A DNA stretch of 64,000 nt from positions 3,348,001 to 3,412,000 of the forward strand of contig QYRS01000005.1 in assembly GCA_006503535.1 (NCBI GenBank), written 5' to 3'. Both the position numbers and the translations under genes were made by a program. The notes below the pieces were generated by a model that saw only the letters and a list, made by a program, of their open reading frames with translations, had not been told where the DNA came from and did no database searches. Each line of letters begins with the position of its first letter. Position 1 is the stretch's first letter. This document shows positions 11,451 through 22,506 of the stretch, in pieces. Source of the DNA: Arthrinium phaeospermum (lineage: Eukaryota; Ascomycota; Sordariomycetes; Amphisphaeriales; Apiosporaceae).

Positions 11451-12903
11451 TCAGTTCTTCCACTTGGCGGCGAAGCACTGCGACACAATGTACGTGTCCG
11501 TGTTGCCGTTGGGCGTCTCGTTCAGCTCGTAAGATGACCCGAACCCTCCAGCAGACCACGAAGTCCAGCCGAGGTAAACGTCGTTGTTGGCGCTGTTATT
11601 GTGAGGACGATGCATTAGCCAAATGGTCTTGCAGATACCTACTCTTGTGCTGAGAGACGATGAATGGGGTGGGAAGCGCTTCAGATCGTAGAACCTTGCA
11701 AGGGAAACACTTACTTGATGTAGTCCAACTGCTGGCAGATGACGGTCCCGCAGCTGGCCACGTTGCCGCCGCCCGTCTCGCTGACGAAGGCCTGGCGGCG
11801 GTTCGAGCGCAGCCAGGTCGCGAGGGGCGCGAAGGCGTTGTCGATGTTGTTGGTGGTGCACTCGACGTGGGTGCCGCTGTTGTCCGAGTCGGAGTACTTG
11901 TGCACATCAAAAATAAGCCCGCTGACGCCGCCGTCCGGGTTCTTGACCTTGAGGAGCTCCGGGCCGGACCCGTTGCTGACGAAGTTGGCCGCCGACGTGT
12001 AGTCCGTCCCCGGCAGCAGGATCATCTGCGAGGTCGCGCCCGCGTTGCGGATGGCCGTCACAACTTTTTGGACGGTCTGGGCCCAGGTCCCGATGGTCAG
12101 GTCGTGCGGCTCGTTCATGACGCCGAAGACGACCTTGCTCTGCGACTTGTACTTGGTGGCCAGCGCCGTCCACAGCGCCACGAACTGGTCGTCGGCCGGG
12201 CCGCCCTGCCCGATGACGGCGCCGTTGTAGCGCGCGTAGTTGTGGATGTCGATGATGCAGTAGGTGCCGAGGCTCAGGCAGCCCTGCAGGAAGGTGTCGT
12301 ACTTGGCCAGGTTGGCGGCGTTCAGGTTGCCCGTCGGGCTGCCGTTGGTCAGGTACTGCCAGCCCACCGGCAGCCGGAAGATGTTGAACTTGTCGTCGTT
12401 GACGAAGTGGCGCATCTGCTGCACGCCGCTCGACGACTGGTCGGCGATGGCGTTGAGGTCTTGGGTGCCCGACGTCACCATGCCGAAGTCGAAGCCGGCG
12501 ATGTTGACGCCGGCATACTTGACCTTGCCTCCTGGTGATGATGTCGGGCTACCGGGTGCGGCGGTCGTGGTCGGGGCTGTTGGTAGTAGGTCAGAATGCA
12601 CTGGTCCATCAAGAGATCATGGGGCAAGGAGAGTACGGACATCCACCTCCTCCACCTCCACCTCCGCCGGAGCCTGGGATGCACTGCGAGTAATAATCGT
12701 TCACGAACGAGCAGGTGTATCCTGAGACGCAAGTTGTCGCACCCGACCAGCCAATACCACCGCCTGTTCACCCATGTCAGTCATTGATGCCAAAGCGACC
12801 GGCCTAAGTCAAACTCACATTGACCATAGGCGGCTTGCTGGGCAAAGGCTTGGCCGGCTAGCCCAACTGCCAGTAAGGCGCCGAGACCTGCGTTGATACC
12901 CAT
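11451..12903 (-). CDS. Secreted GH5 endoglucanase with N-terminal CBM1
   Basis: There are four exons, 12903-12819, 12763-12641, 12576-11715 and 11592-11451, coding for 403 residues in consistent phase. A signal peptide of about 20 residues leads into a CBM1 cellulose-binding module (residues about 26-56: [15 protein letters not shown], then [15 protein letters not shown]). A Gly-run and Ser/Thr/Pro linker follow, then the GH5 subfamily 5-type catalytic domain. Catalytic residues are visible: the acid/base Glu in [11 protein letters not shown] and the nucleophile Glu in FVSETGGG. Supporting motifs are [10 protein letters not shown] and [14 protein letters not shown]. The enzyme cuts internal beta-1,4 bonds in cellulose. 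The second intron uses a GTCCGT donor, chosen because it alone keeps the linker in frame and avoids a stop. The layout resembles Trichoderma EG II (Cel5A). Confidence 0.95.
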
Positions 12904-13017
12904 GTCGAAAGACTTGGGGTTTCTTGACTTCGGCGAGAAGGGCCAATAATCGTCTCCAAGGTAATGCTTGGCTTTCTTGGTACTGAGCTTGGTATTTGGA
13001 CGAGCGGTCCATGTTGC

Positions 13018-13024
13018 TTTTATA
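13018..13024 (-). promoter_or_regulatory. TATA box of the GH5 gene
   Basis: TATAAAA on the minus strand lies about 115 nt upstream of the cellulase start codon. The C-rich tract at about 13267-13285, further upstream, contains sequences compatible with the CreA/Cre1 repressor consensus, which would fit carbon catabolite control of a cellulase (inference). Confidence 0.55.
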
Positions 13025-14836
13025 GAGGTCTATACTGGCAACATGCAGCAACCCGGAGGAGAGGCATCCGCCATGCGTGATCGCACGCCTGCACCTCGCG
13101 GCAACCCGTTCCGTACGCTATGCGTTTCTCGGAACCAAAAGTCAGTCCATCGTGGTTGAGAATGAGCTTATTCCGACCTACTGCATGCGACGTCTGCTCC
13201 GTCAACCTGGAACGGGCTGGTGCCGTCGCGCGTGATTGGCGGAATAAAGGTTGGGGTATTTCAGGGGCTAGACCGCCGCCCCCCACCCACCGACGATTTC
13301 GCCGTTGGTCTTATGTTACTTGCGGCATAGGGGAACTTTGCAGCTGGCTTTCGGAACACGGAGCCGCATTTGCCAGCATAGACAAGCGGTTATGCACCAA
13401 GATCTGGCCAGATCACTGTGTCACATTGTCCATCCTCGTTAGCTAGATCGAAGTGCATGATACTACTGCATCATACTATCTCAAAACACCCCCGATCTAA
13501 ACCCACATCGCCATAGTAAATAACTCTCTTGTTCTTGCAGTTACACCCCCAACCATGCCTACTGCCGGGTCTTGATAACACCCCAGTAGCGATGGACTTC
13601 GCATCAACTAATCCGGTCTTGAAGACCGGTGAGATGGATGGCATCTCGAGATGTTCGAGCTTTCGTTCTAAAGTATGTTAAGATAAAATTCACTTATAGG
13701 TATTAGCTCTGAACAGCAAATCGGATCTGGCAGTGGATAACATGGGTTAGGACACAAAGTATGGCTCACCTACCTTAGTCTGACTCTCAACAACGCGGAA
13801 GATAGCACCATCCCGAGTGCGCGAAGGGCAAGTGTTGGGGATGTTTACCTTTTCATGTATGATGCTAGTCTCCTTCTATGACCTGCAATTTTCAATTGTT
13901 ACATTGCAAACTCCTGGAACGCAACTAAATCTTTGGTCATGCCAGGTTTCAGCATGACGGCCAGCTTAGCTATTGTTTGTCTTCATGGGAACTCTGAGTC
14001 TGGGCAGGTTGGTCCAAGTAGACTGATGAGAAGCAGTATTGGCTCACCCAGAGTGTCAGAAAATATGGTAGAAAAGACCTAGGCTTGTCAAGAAGTAGCA
14101 GAGCGGCAGTTTGCTGAAGTCTTCATTTTGTACTGATAGTTTTTGTTGACCCCCGAAGAAGATGTGAGAAGTGAGGCGAGGGCGTACGAGAATGCTGACG
14201 CGGAACAAGCGCTCGATATAGACAGATACGAAAAATATATAGGAGGCTGTCACGACCCTTTGGGGATATCAGCTGGGTGTACCTTCGTATGCATCTAAGA
14301 GCGACATCTCGTGGATGAACGCGGGAAAGAAGTCGACGTTAATTGTACATCCCATTTGATTTCCGGGCAAGTAGGAAGTTAGTACGGGGCTCTTGTGTTA
14401 AACGCGTTAGTCACTTTGACGTAAAGTGCGAACCACTCGCTGCTGCCTATTCTAGCTTTTTCAGCGCTGCTGGGGTTCGCGCAGTATATCTCAATCAAAC
14501 GATGGTTTGAGAAACATGACATCCTAACTATTTTGCCTTGGATTGAAATACGTTTCGATTATGTCATTGGTCACCCATCCTAACGCCTGCGCCTTTACTC
14601 TGGTCAACCAGGCTACCAAGCGTACGGGCATCGAACGCAAGGCAGCAGCTAAGGCAGCCACTGCCGTGCCGTGACTGGTTACACGCCCAACCCATGTGAC
14701 ATTTCACACAGCCAACGTCCGGTTCATCCCCTCACTACTGCACCTTGGAAGATTAAGGCATTGCAACATCATATTTCTTGATTGTCTCTCAGTCAACAAT
14801 TATTGCTAAGGAATGTGGTAACCCCCAGCGGCCACA
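13025..14836. other. Intergenic, 1.8 kb, no gene seen
   Basis: This is the upstream region of the GH5 gene plus the promoter of the F-box-like gene. Frames are short and broken (the longest about 108 codons). Base composition is lower in GC than in the genes. I see no transposon protein, terminal repeat or RNA gene. Confidence 0.5.
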
Positions 14837-15463
14837 ATGCAGTCATATCGCTATCCTAGCAGGGTGCGACGACATCCCGGCCTCGGGGGTCTCTCGCAAG
14901 ACGATGCTTACTACAGCCGGGCACCCAATGCCCTCACCCACCGAGCGGCCATGTACCAAGCCCGCCTCTACGCCGCCGCCACGAGAAGCTCCCTCGAGAC
15001 CAGCAGCAGCAGCAGCAGCAGCACCGTGTCTTCTCACATTACCAATTCCACCAACAGCGTCGACGGCAATGGCCCACAAGACACCACGATGACGATGGCC
15101 GCCGTCGGGCTGGGGGCCCTGGACTACCTGCCGACCGAGGTGCTCATGATTGTGCTGGAGCACTGCACCCTGCGGGCCCTGCTGCGGCTGCTGCGCGTCA
15201 ACCGCACGACCAACACCATGGTCCGCTGCCTGCGCGACTTCGACTCGGTGGCCGACACCATCAAGGGCAACAAGGCGCGCGCCCGGGGGCCCTACCCCCA
15301 GATCTGGGCCAAGCTGGTCCGCATCAACACCTTCCACGGCATGCGTCAGCTCATGATGTGCAAGACGTGCGACAAGTGCGGCGGCGGTGGTGCTAAGCTG
15401 CGGGTGGCCAAGGTCAAGATTCTGTGCGATAAGTGTGACTCGCCGACGGCTAGGCGTTTGTGA
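14837..15463 (+). CDS. Putative F-box-like protein
   Basis: This is a single exon of 208 residues. The N-terminal third is low-complexity, with a seven-residue Ser run coded by an AGC repeat. An F-box-like segment follows at about residues 95-130: LDYLPTEVLMIVLEHCTLRA, continuing into RLLRVNRTTNTMV. F-box domains bind Skp1 and bring substrates to SCF ubiquitin ligases. The C-terminus carries CKTCDKCGGGG and ILCDKCDS, which are closely spaced cysteines that could bind zinc. No substrate-binding repeats are present. The assignment rests on the F-box-like helices only. An unseen downstream exon or frameshift could extend the protein. Confidence 0.6.
   Translation: MQSYRYPSRVRRHPGLGGLSQDDAYYSRAPNALTHRAAMYQARLYAAATRSSLETSSSSSSSTVSSHITNSTNSVDGNGPQDTTMTMAAVGLGALDYLPTEVLMIVLEHCTLRALLRLLRVNRTTNTMVRCLRDFDSVADTIKGNKARARGPYPQIWAKLVRINTFHGMRQLMMCKTCDKCGGGGAKLRVAKVKILCDKCDSPTARRL
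15001..15022 (+). repeat. CAG microsatellite inside the F-box-like gene
   Basis: There are seven CAG units plus one base, read in frame as AGC and coding for a Ser run. It is likely length-variable between strains. Confidence 0.8.
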
Positions 15464-16080
15464 AGGGGGAAGCTGGAAAGCAGTATGGACAAGGCAGAGT
15501 TGCAAGTGGGCCCAGGACAAGGGTGCAATGGAACACAACTTATGCTATGGAGTTATGAAATCATACGTGTCTATTGACCATGCTCAGTTCATCCCTCCTA
15601 AGAAATATTACGTGAAATGCAAAGCTGCCAAGGAGAGAGTGTGTAAGCGGCTCAGTGCTTCTACGGGCCTACCTAGACTGGAAGTTGGCAGGTTGGCGTT
15701 ATCGATAAGCGTAAATAATGCTGCTGCTGCGGGGGGCGACGACAACGGTCGGGCCGCTACAGCGCCGGTCCGCCAGGGTCCAATGGTCCAGGGAAGGCCA
15801 AAGTCCAGAGTCGACGTAGAATTGTGGATTGCCGTGGGTGCACGGACTATCGGCGCCTGTCAATCGCAAAAGGCAGCCAAACAACAATTTTTCAACATAG
15901 GGAGCTACGATTAGTGACCCGATACGTGCCCCTCCAGAAGCTGTCTTCACCTCCATATCCCAACCAATTCCAGCCTGGTTCGGTCCCAACTTCTCGACTC
16001 CCGACGACCCTTCCCGCCCTTCCTTTTCCCGACTGCACGATATTTAGTCTTTTCGTCAGTACATAACCAGATACCTAATC
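15464..16080. other. Intergenic, 617 nt
   Basis: This is the 3' flank of the F-box-like gene and the promoter of the CCT7 gene. A continuous frame from 15387 to 15914 passes through it but has no family character. Pyrimidine-rich sequence lies just before the CCT7 start, common in highly expressed fungal genes. Confidence 0.45.
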
Positions 16081-17855
16081 ATGTCGTTCGGCGGGCAAAC
16101 CCCGACCATTGTCGTCCTGAGAGAAGGTGAGAAAGAACCCCTCCTCCCTCCCCTACGAGGCTGTGGATCTCCAGCTCCCTTCCCAAGCCACCACCAAGAC
16201 ACCAACTGACGCCCTCTTCTTTTTGGACAGGCACCGATTCGTCGCAGGGTAAAGGTCAAATCGTTTCCAACATCAATGCCTGCTTAGCTGTCCAGGCTAC
16301 CATCAAGTCCACGCTGGGCCCTTACGGAGGTGACCTGTTGATGGTCGACGAAAATGGCCGCCAAACTATCACCAACGATGGCGCGACCGTCATGAAGCTC
16401 CTCGACATCGTCCACCCCGCCGCCCGTATCCTCGTCGACATTGCCCGATCACAAGATGCCGAAGTCGGTGACGGAACCACGTCTGTCGTCGTCCTGGCCG
16501 GAGAGATCCTCAAGGAGGTCAAGGAGCACGTCGAGCAAGGAGTCAGCTCTCAGATCATCATCAAGGGCCTGCGGAGAGCGTGCACCATGGCCGTCAACAA
16601 TCAAGGAGATTGCCGTCCGGACCGACGAGGCCGACAAGCGCGATACCCTTGTCAAGCTTGCCGGCACCGCCATGACCAGCAAGTTGATCAAGCGCAACAC
16701 GGATTTCTTCACCAAGATGGTCGTCGACGCCGTCCTCTCCCTCGACCAAGACGACCTCAACGAGAGGCTGATCGGCATCAAGAAGATCCCCGGTGGCTCC
16801 CTGACCGAGTCCCTCTTCATCAACGGTGTCGCCTTCAAGAAGACCTTCTCCTACGCCGGTTTCGAGCAACAGCCCAAGTCCTTCGAGAAGCCCAAGATCT
16901 GCTGCTTAAACGTCGAGCTGGAGTTGAAGGCCGAGAAGGACAACGCCGAGGTTCGGGTCGAGCAGGTTTCGGAATACCAGGCTATCGTGGACGCGGAGTG
17001 GCAGATTATCTACAAGAAGCTCGAGGCCATCTACCAGACCGGCGCCAAGGTTGTGCTGTCCAAGCTGCCCATTGGTGACTTGGCCACTCAATACTTCGCC
17101 GACCGCGACGTCTTCTGTGCCGGCCGTGTTGCCGCCGCCGATATGGAGCGTGTTGTGCAGGCTACCGGTGCCACTGTCCAGTCTACGTGCTCCGACATCC
17201 AAGCGCACCACCTTGGAGCCTGCGGAAAGTTCGAGGAGCGCCAGATTGGCGGTGAGCGATTCAACTTCTTCGAGGAGTGTACCGAGGCCAAGACGTGTAC
17301 GCTTGTGCTGCGTGGAGGTGCCGAGCAGTTCATTGCCGAGGTCGAGCGTTCGCTTCACGACGCCATCATGATTGTGAAGCGCGCCATCAAGAACCACATG
17401 ATCGTTGGTGGTGGTGGTGCCACGGAGATGGAAGTATCGGCCTACCTGCACGGTTTCGCCGACCAAAAGGTGTCGCACAAGCAACAAGCTATTATCAAGT
17501 CCTTCGCCAAGGCGCTCGAGGTCGTTCCCCGACAGCTGTGCGATAACGCCGGTTTCGATGCCACAGACATTCTCAACAAGCTGCGCGTGGAGCACCGCAA
17601 GGGAACCACGTGGGCCGGCGTCGACTTCACAAACGAGGGTGTGGCGGATATGATGGAGCGCTGGGTGTGGGAGCCCGCGCTGGTCAAGATCAACGCCATC
17701 CAGGCCGCGACGGAAGCCAGCTGTTTGATCCTGGGCGTAGACGAGACCATCAGAACGAGGAAAGCCAACAACCACAGGCGCCCGGCAAGCCCCTGCCTCC
17801 GGGAGCTGCCCAAAGGGCCCTCCGTGGACGTGGCCGTGGTATGCCCCGCCGTTAA
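16081..17855 (+). CDS. CCT7: T-complex protein 1 subunit eta (CCT7), two apparent frameshifts
   Basis: Exon 1 is 16081-16126 and exon 2 is 16231-17855. This is a group II chaperonin subunit of the cytosolic TRiC/CCT ring that folds actin, tubulin and other proteins. Family signatures include [52 protein letters not shown] and [14 protein letters not shown]. The C-terminal Gly/Arg tail ([10 protein letters not shown]) and the sequence [17 protein letters not shown] fit the eta subunit. Two breaks are visible: near 16600-16606, where a Lys codon's two bases seem missing (or one base extra) in the AVN-IKEIAV region, and near 17753, where one A seems missing after the DETIR codons. Corrected, the length is about 557 residues, normal for CCT7. 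As this gene is essential in fungi, the breaks most likely reflect assembly indels. Confidence 0.95.
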
Positions 17856-18927
17856 GTCTCCAAAATGACTTTAGATGAGGCGACTTGAAGGGTTTATAGA
17901 GGCATATTCAATAAGATGGCACCTACTCACCCAGCTCCGGTGTCTTTACGGTTCCCTCAGTACAACACGATCGATCTGGTTTTTGTAGGACGCTGATGTA
18001 GATGTTGGGGCGCCGGTCTGGAAAATATGTATTGAAAGCCGATGGGGCTTGGGCTTGCTTGCCGCGGCGCCCAGGTGTTTGGCCATACACAAAACGTTGG
18101 CGGATATGTAGGTCCAGACCAATGAACTATAGTACCCAAGTACTTACATGAAAGACTTCTTAATGAACCCCTGAAAGGCCCGCTTTGCTGCTGTGTCTCT
18201 AGTTAGACTGTGCTTTGATGTGATCCCTCACCTCGTGTTGGTTTACAGGATCGACTACTTGCCTTGTAGAGCGTTACTGCTGCTATCTACCAAACGAGCA
18301 ACTTCTACTAGGACCCGACCTCGTGGGGTAAAGAGACCAGCAAATTGTGTTCCTTGCGATTGGAGGGCTGTTGTGTGCTTCATGCTTGTTGGGTCGGATG
18401 ACCGTCGCATTGTTTATTGAGCTATTAGCCCCTGTTAGACCCTGCCAAGGCATCAGGTGGCCTTGAGTCAGATACGAGATCCAGGAGACAGTGGTTGCCT
18501 ATAAGTCGGGGTCAAATGACCAGGCACCGGGCATTGTCCGGAAGATAGCTAGTGTAAATCATTACTACTACAGTAGGAATGAATTCGAATTTGATTTCAC
18601 ATTTTTCAAGTCAAAGAACCTTGCATGGGTATTTTTACAAGTCACTTGTCCAACCACACGGGAAAGCAGAGGCTAGTGATCTCATTGTATGGGGCAGCAA
18701 TTGATTTATTCGTCAAGCTACCAGATCATGGCTGAAGAAGTGTTACGACTGTTGCACCCGCGGCCAGTGGGTATATAGTGCGATATTCTGTACTTCTCTG
18801 AAAAGTAGCAGAAGTTCCCTGATATAGATTTACCACCGGATATCTCGCCCGAGTGTTGTCAACCCGTCATCTTCCATATCGTTGTCTCGCGTGAAGTCGT
18901 GATGTCTCCTCGGAAACCAGGGCTCGC
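17856..18927. other. Intergenic, 1.1 kb, convergent 3' flanks
   Basis: This lies between the 3' ends of the CCT7 gene and the small secreted protein gene. Only short, low-quality frames occur. No repeat or RNA gene was recognised. Confidence 0.5.
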
Positions 18928-19481
18928 TTAAGCGGAGGAGGCGTGGTCGCGGCTGGAGCCGGCGTAGCAGCGCCAGGTCTTGAAGGAGGAGGGGTTGTTG
19001 TAGGTGCCGGGGATGTAGCGGGTGGCGAGACCACCGCAGTTGGCGTTACTACATAGGGACGCGAGTCCCAGTGGTCAGCGAAAGGTCCTCAAAATAGAAA
19101 GAGAAACAAGCAGTCGAGTAGTAGCGAAGGGAAAACTCACGCGTAGGTCCAGCAGTCGAAGCTGGAGTAGGTCTGGATGGACTTGGCGGGCTCGCCGCCC
19201 AGAGCCGAGAGGTCCTCTAGAGAAGAACGTTAGTCCAAGAACAGCAAAAGCAGAGTGATTAAGTTAGGAAGGAGAAACTTACCACAGACGGAGAGGTTGC
19301 CGTCGTCGGCCTTCTGGGCGCACTTGCCGCCCAGACCGGTCTCGGTGCAGTACTTGAACATCCAGGCGGTGCGGTCCTCGAGGGCGGCGGCGGGGGCGGC
19401 CTGGATGGGGGAGGCGTTGACGCCCGAGATGGAGGCGAGGATGCCGGCGAGGGCGGTGGCGGTCATGATGGTGCACTGCAT
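18928..19481 (-). CDS. Small cysteine-rich secreted protein
   Basis: There are three exons, 19481-19283, 19216-19141 and 19048-18928, with good GTAAGT/GTGAGT donors, coding for 131 residues. An N-terminal signal peptide (TATALAGILASISGVNA) is followed by a short Ala/Pro-rich stretch. The mature part has six cysteines at residues 45, 54, 66, 88, 96 and 119, enough for three disulfides. Visible segments include MFKYCTETGLGGKCAQK, SFDCWTYANANCGGLATRY and FKTWRCYAGSSRD. I do not recognise a named family. Size, secretion signal and even cysteine count fit fungal secreted effector-like or cell-surface proteins (inference). It sits alone between the CCT7 and arylamine N-acetyltransferase genes, with a long 5' leader. 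Confidence 0.8.
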
Positions 19482-19689
19482 CTTGGTGGTTGGAGTTGGT
19501 GTGGAGATGTAGAGAAGTGTAGAGTGTTGTTGGGGTGAAGGTTGGTTGGTTGGGTTTGGGGCTTCGTGTAGAACAGCGAAGTGGTTGAGAATGAAGGATG
19601 TTGTTGTTGGTTCTGCTTAGCTGTTGCTGAGAGAGTTGGTTGATGGTGGGAAGTAGGAATCGAGAACTGAAGCTGGAAATGAGGGCGGC

Positions 19690-19695
19690 TTTATA
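19690..19695 (-). promoter_or_regulatory. TATA box of the small secreted protein gene
   Basis: TATAAA on the minus strand lies about 210 nt upstream of the start codon. The CT/CA-rich minus-strand sequence between the two would be the 5' leader, which suits a strongly expressed secreted protein. Confidence 0.45.
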
Positions 19696-20545
19696 GGGTT
19701 CTGGATGAAGTGAATACATGGAAGATGTGAATACAGCAGGTGAGTACAACAGGAACACCTCCATAAGCCCAATCAATGCTTGTCACAACAGAGCTACTTG
19801 ACCGGGAGGCACGATGCAGATGGGTGAATACAGAGCCATGTACCTGGCTTATCCACAATCGAACAAAGCAATGGTGACAGGGACTTGACGGTGAGGTTAT
19901 CACCATACCACATGCCATTACAATAGACGTACATCAGGGGAGACAAAGACGGAGGCGTTGAATGTGCATGCCTACCAAGCGCGTTCATGTAGACATGGAC
20001 ACTGACAAGAAGCCTCACAATGCTGCCATTGCAGCCGAATGGTGAATTTTGGGATCATTCTTTAACTTCTTGATTAAGGGTCATTCACCTCGTCTTTGTC
20101 GCCATCCTGGTTTGTCATTGTGCTGTGGTGGTCTAGTCCTTGACGTAGGAAACAATGGTTTGAACATGGCCCTCATTCAAACAAGGGTAAGAAGAGAACC
20201 CTCCTACCTAGCGGTTGTCGATGGTTGAGAACAATCACAGCCCATGTAGCACGATACGACAAGAGTCCATATTGCTTGAGTAGAATGTAGGACAGTGTCA
20301 GTTGGAACACTGACTGGCATTGGCTATGTGTGCTATTGTAGAGGATGAGGGGGGTACTGTCCATCGATCATGTTGGTCACCAAATTTCTTATTAACTGTG
20401 TCGAAATTATGACCTATGTCTCAATGCTAACAGGATGGGATCATCAGCTTTGAGGCCTTCTAACAACAATGGCAGGAGATTTGGAATGCCACATTTTGGT
20501 TTACTGCTATGCCACCACCTACGGGTTCTGCGACGCTATTGAATG
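19696..20545. other. Intergenic, 0.85 kb
   Basis: This is upstream of the small secreted protein gene and downstream of the N-acetyltransferase gene. Nothing was recognised beyond short frames. Confidence 0.45.
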
Positions 20546-21606
20546 TCAAGACTTGATCTCCCCCTTGGTTCCCTTGATCGCCACCAAGTCCTCCTCGTCG
20601 AATACGATACCAAAGTACCTCCGCAACGCCTCGACCCTCTCCGCATCCGTCTTGAGCACGACCTCGAGCTTCGTCTCCCCGTTCCTCCGCCACTTCAACT
20701 TATCATGATCCAAGATGATCGCGCCGTCCAGCTCGCCCTCCACCACAGCCACCTCCTCGGGCGACCCGGGCCCGTCCTCGCTCCCCTCGAACTCCACCAG
20801 CGTCTCCCGGTCGGTGGTGAAGCGGACGACGAGCACCCTCTGGTGGAAGAAGGACGACGGGCTCTTCCAGGGGCTCAGGTTCATGCCCGCGATGTCCTCG
20901 GGGAGGAACTCGAAGTCGACGAAGCAGTAGGCGGGCGTCCACTCGGCGTCGGGGCGGACGCGCTGCTGGTAGATCCAGCACTTGGAGTCCTGGTTGAGGT
21001 TCTGCGGGATCGCCTCGTGCACGAGCCGCATCTGCCCGGGCGCGATCTGGGTGTGCACCAGGTTCGTCGTGAGCGGCAGGGGCGCGGCGGACTCGTTGGC
21101 GCCAAAGGCGACGTCGACCATGTACTTTTGCAGGACGCCGTCGTCGCCGAGCAGGGTGACGATGTTGACGCAGTGGGAGAAGCCGCCGTAGCGGCGCGTC
21201 TCGGGGCTGAAGACGCGGGCGCGGCCAGGTAGACGCTGTAGCCCAGAGCGCAGGACGGTGTGGAAGAAAGGAGTTGGCCTCCATGCAGTAGCCGCCGCGG
21301 TGGCACTGCCAAGGCCGGGGCTCGCCGTCCACCGCTGCCGGCGCCCGTGTGCTGCTGCTTCTCGACGATCTTGCGGAAGAGGAACTGGGGCCGCACGTTG
21401 ATGGTGCGGTGCCACGAGTAGTGCAGCGACAGGTTCTCGAAGGGACCTTGACGACCTGGTGCTTGACTAGGCGTGTTAGGTAGTCTAGCTGTTCGGCCGA
21501 GGACCCGAGCTGCTCCGTGACCGAGTAGACGCGCCGGCCCTGGGGGAGCACGATGCGGTCAAAGTACTGCTCCAGCTGGGCGCGGGTGTAGGTCGGGCGG
21601 TCCCCA
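20546..21606 (-). CDS. Arylamine N-acetyltransferase, several frameshifts
   Basis: This is a single-exon reading on the minus strand. The enzyme moves an acetyl or other acyl group from CoA to arylamines through a cysteine thiol. The whole catalytic triad is visible: Cys in HRGGYCMEANSF, His in GGFSHCVNIV and Asp in YMVDVAFG. N-terminal RPTYTRAQLEQYFDRI and C-terminal LKTDAERVEALRRYFGIVF fit fungal NATs (about 310-340 residues). The frame breaks at least five times: near the start codon, in the VPF-ENLSLHY region (about 21444, one C missing), near 21320, at about 21270 (one T extra) and between about 21250 and 21215. The C-terminal 210 residues are intact. In Fusarium, NAT homologues detoxify plant benzoxazolinone amines; whether this copy works depends on whether the breaks are real. 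Confidence 0.85.
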
Positions 21607-22506
21607 TTGTGGGATAATAATAGAACTCAAAAGCCAAGAAGGTTCGGTATAGTTCTATACGGTATCGAAAAGTTGCCTATTTGGGGTTGCTGCTGAACCT
21701 TATTTCGTCGGAAAGTTGCCAGTGGCTGGAACCGTGGAAACCGAGATAGCGCGCTTTGCGCGGAGAGAGAGTGGGACGATGGCAAGTCGAGGTGACGTCA
21801 TTCTCACCGGTATTATCCACTGTGGTCGGCATTTGGATGCGGCTGTCTAAGCGCCAGAGCTGCGAAACCGAGGACCAAGACTTCAATCTAGTAGATTCGT
21901 CGTGTTGGATCTGAATATGTTGTTCTTGTACAGTACCTAGTTGGCTTATTTGTAGTAGGTTCTGTGCACATTGTGTAACGGTTAACTGGGCAGCCTGGGC
22001 ACTGATTGAGAGCCGGTGATTGGTCATTGAATACGCTACAAGGTGTCGATTGGTTTATTTCGTGCAGTGATAGCTACATATATGTAACATGATAGTTGAA
22101 GTTAATTCTTAATATGCCGTATTACCTGTGTAACCGCTAAGATACTGCGTCTCCCACCCATTCTCCTATCTTGGTACGCTGTCTACGGTTGTATATAGAC
22201 ATTGTTATGGCCTTCAATTTGCATGCACTCGTCATCCACAGCCTTGGATTTAATTACACTACTGCTATTGGGTGCTAGTCCCTGCTCATGTGCTCGTGAT
22301 GGCACAGTTGTGGTTACGTAACATCAGTGAGTTTACTCAAGACACAATCGGCGCGACTTGTTCGTGGCCCGCGTCGGCAAATCAAAGGCTACGTTCAGTG
22401 TAAACGTGACAAACAATCAAGAGTTCACTTTACGACTGCCAATGCACCAGAGAAGATTTGTGTCATGATCAGCAAAGTTCGTATCTCCTATCTACCATCT
22501 GTCGCG
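21607..22506. other. Intergenic, 0.9 kb
   Basis: This is the upstream flank of the N-acetyltransferase gene. No gene, RNA or transposon feature was recognised. Confidence 0.45.

Noticed and set aside
11660..12538. 292-codon plus-strand frame across the cellulase
   Set aside because: Antisense shadow of the GH5 domain, with no family character.
16906..17775. 289-codon minus-strand frame across CCT7
   Set aside because: Antisense shadow of a conserved chaperonin exon.
20543..21232. 229-codon plus-strand frame over the N-acetyltransferase
   Set aside because: Antisense to the conserved C-terminal region of the enzyme.
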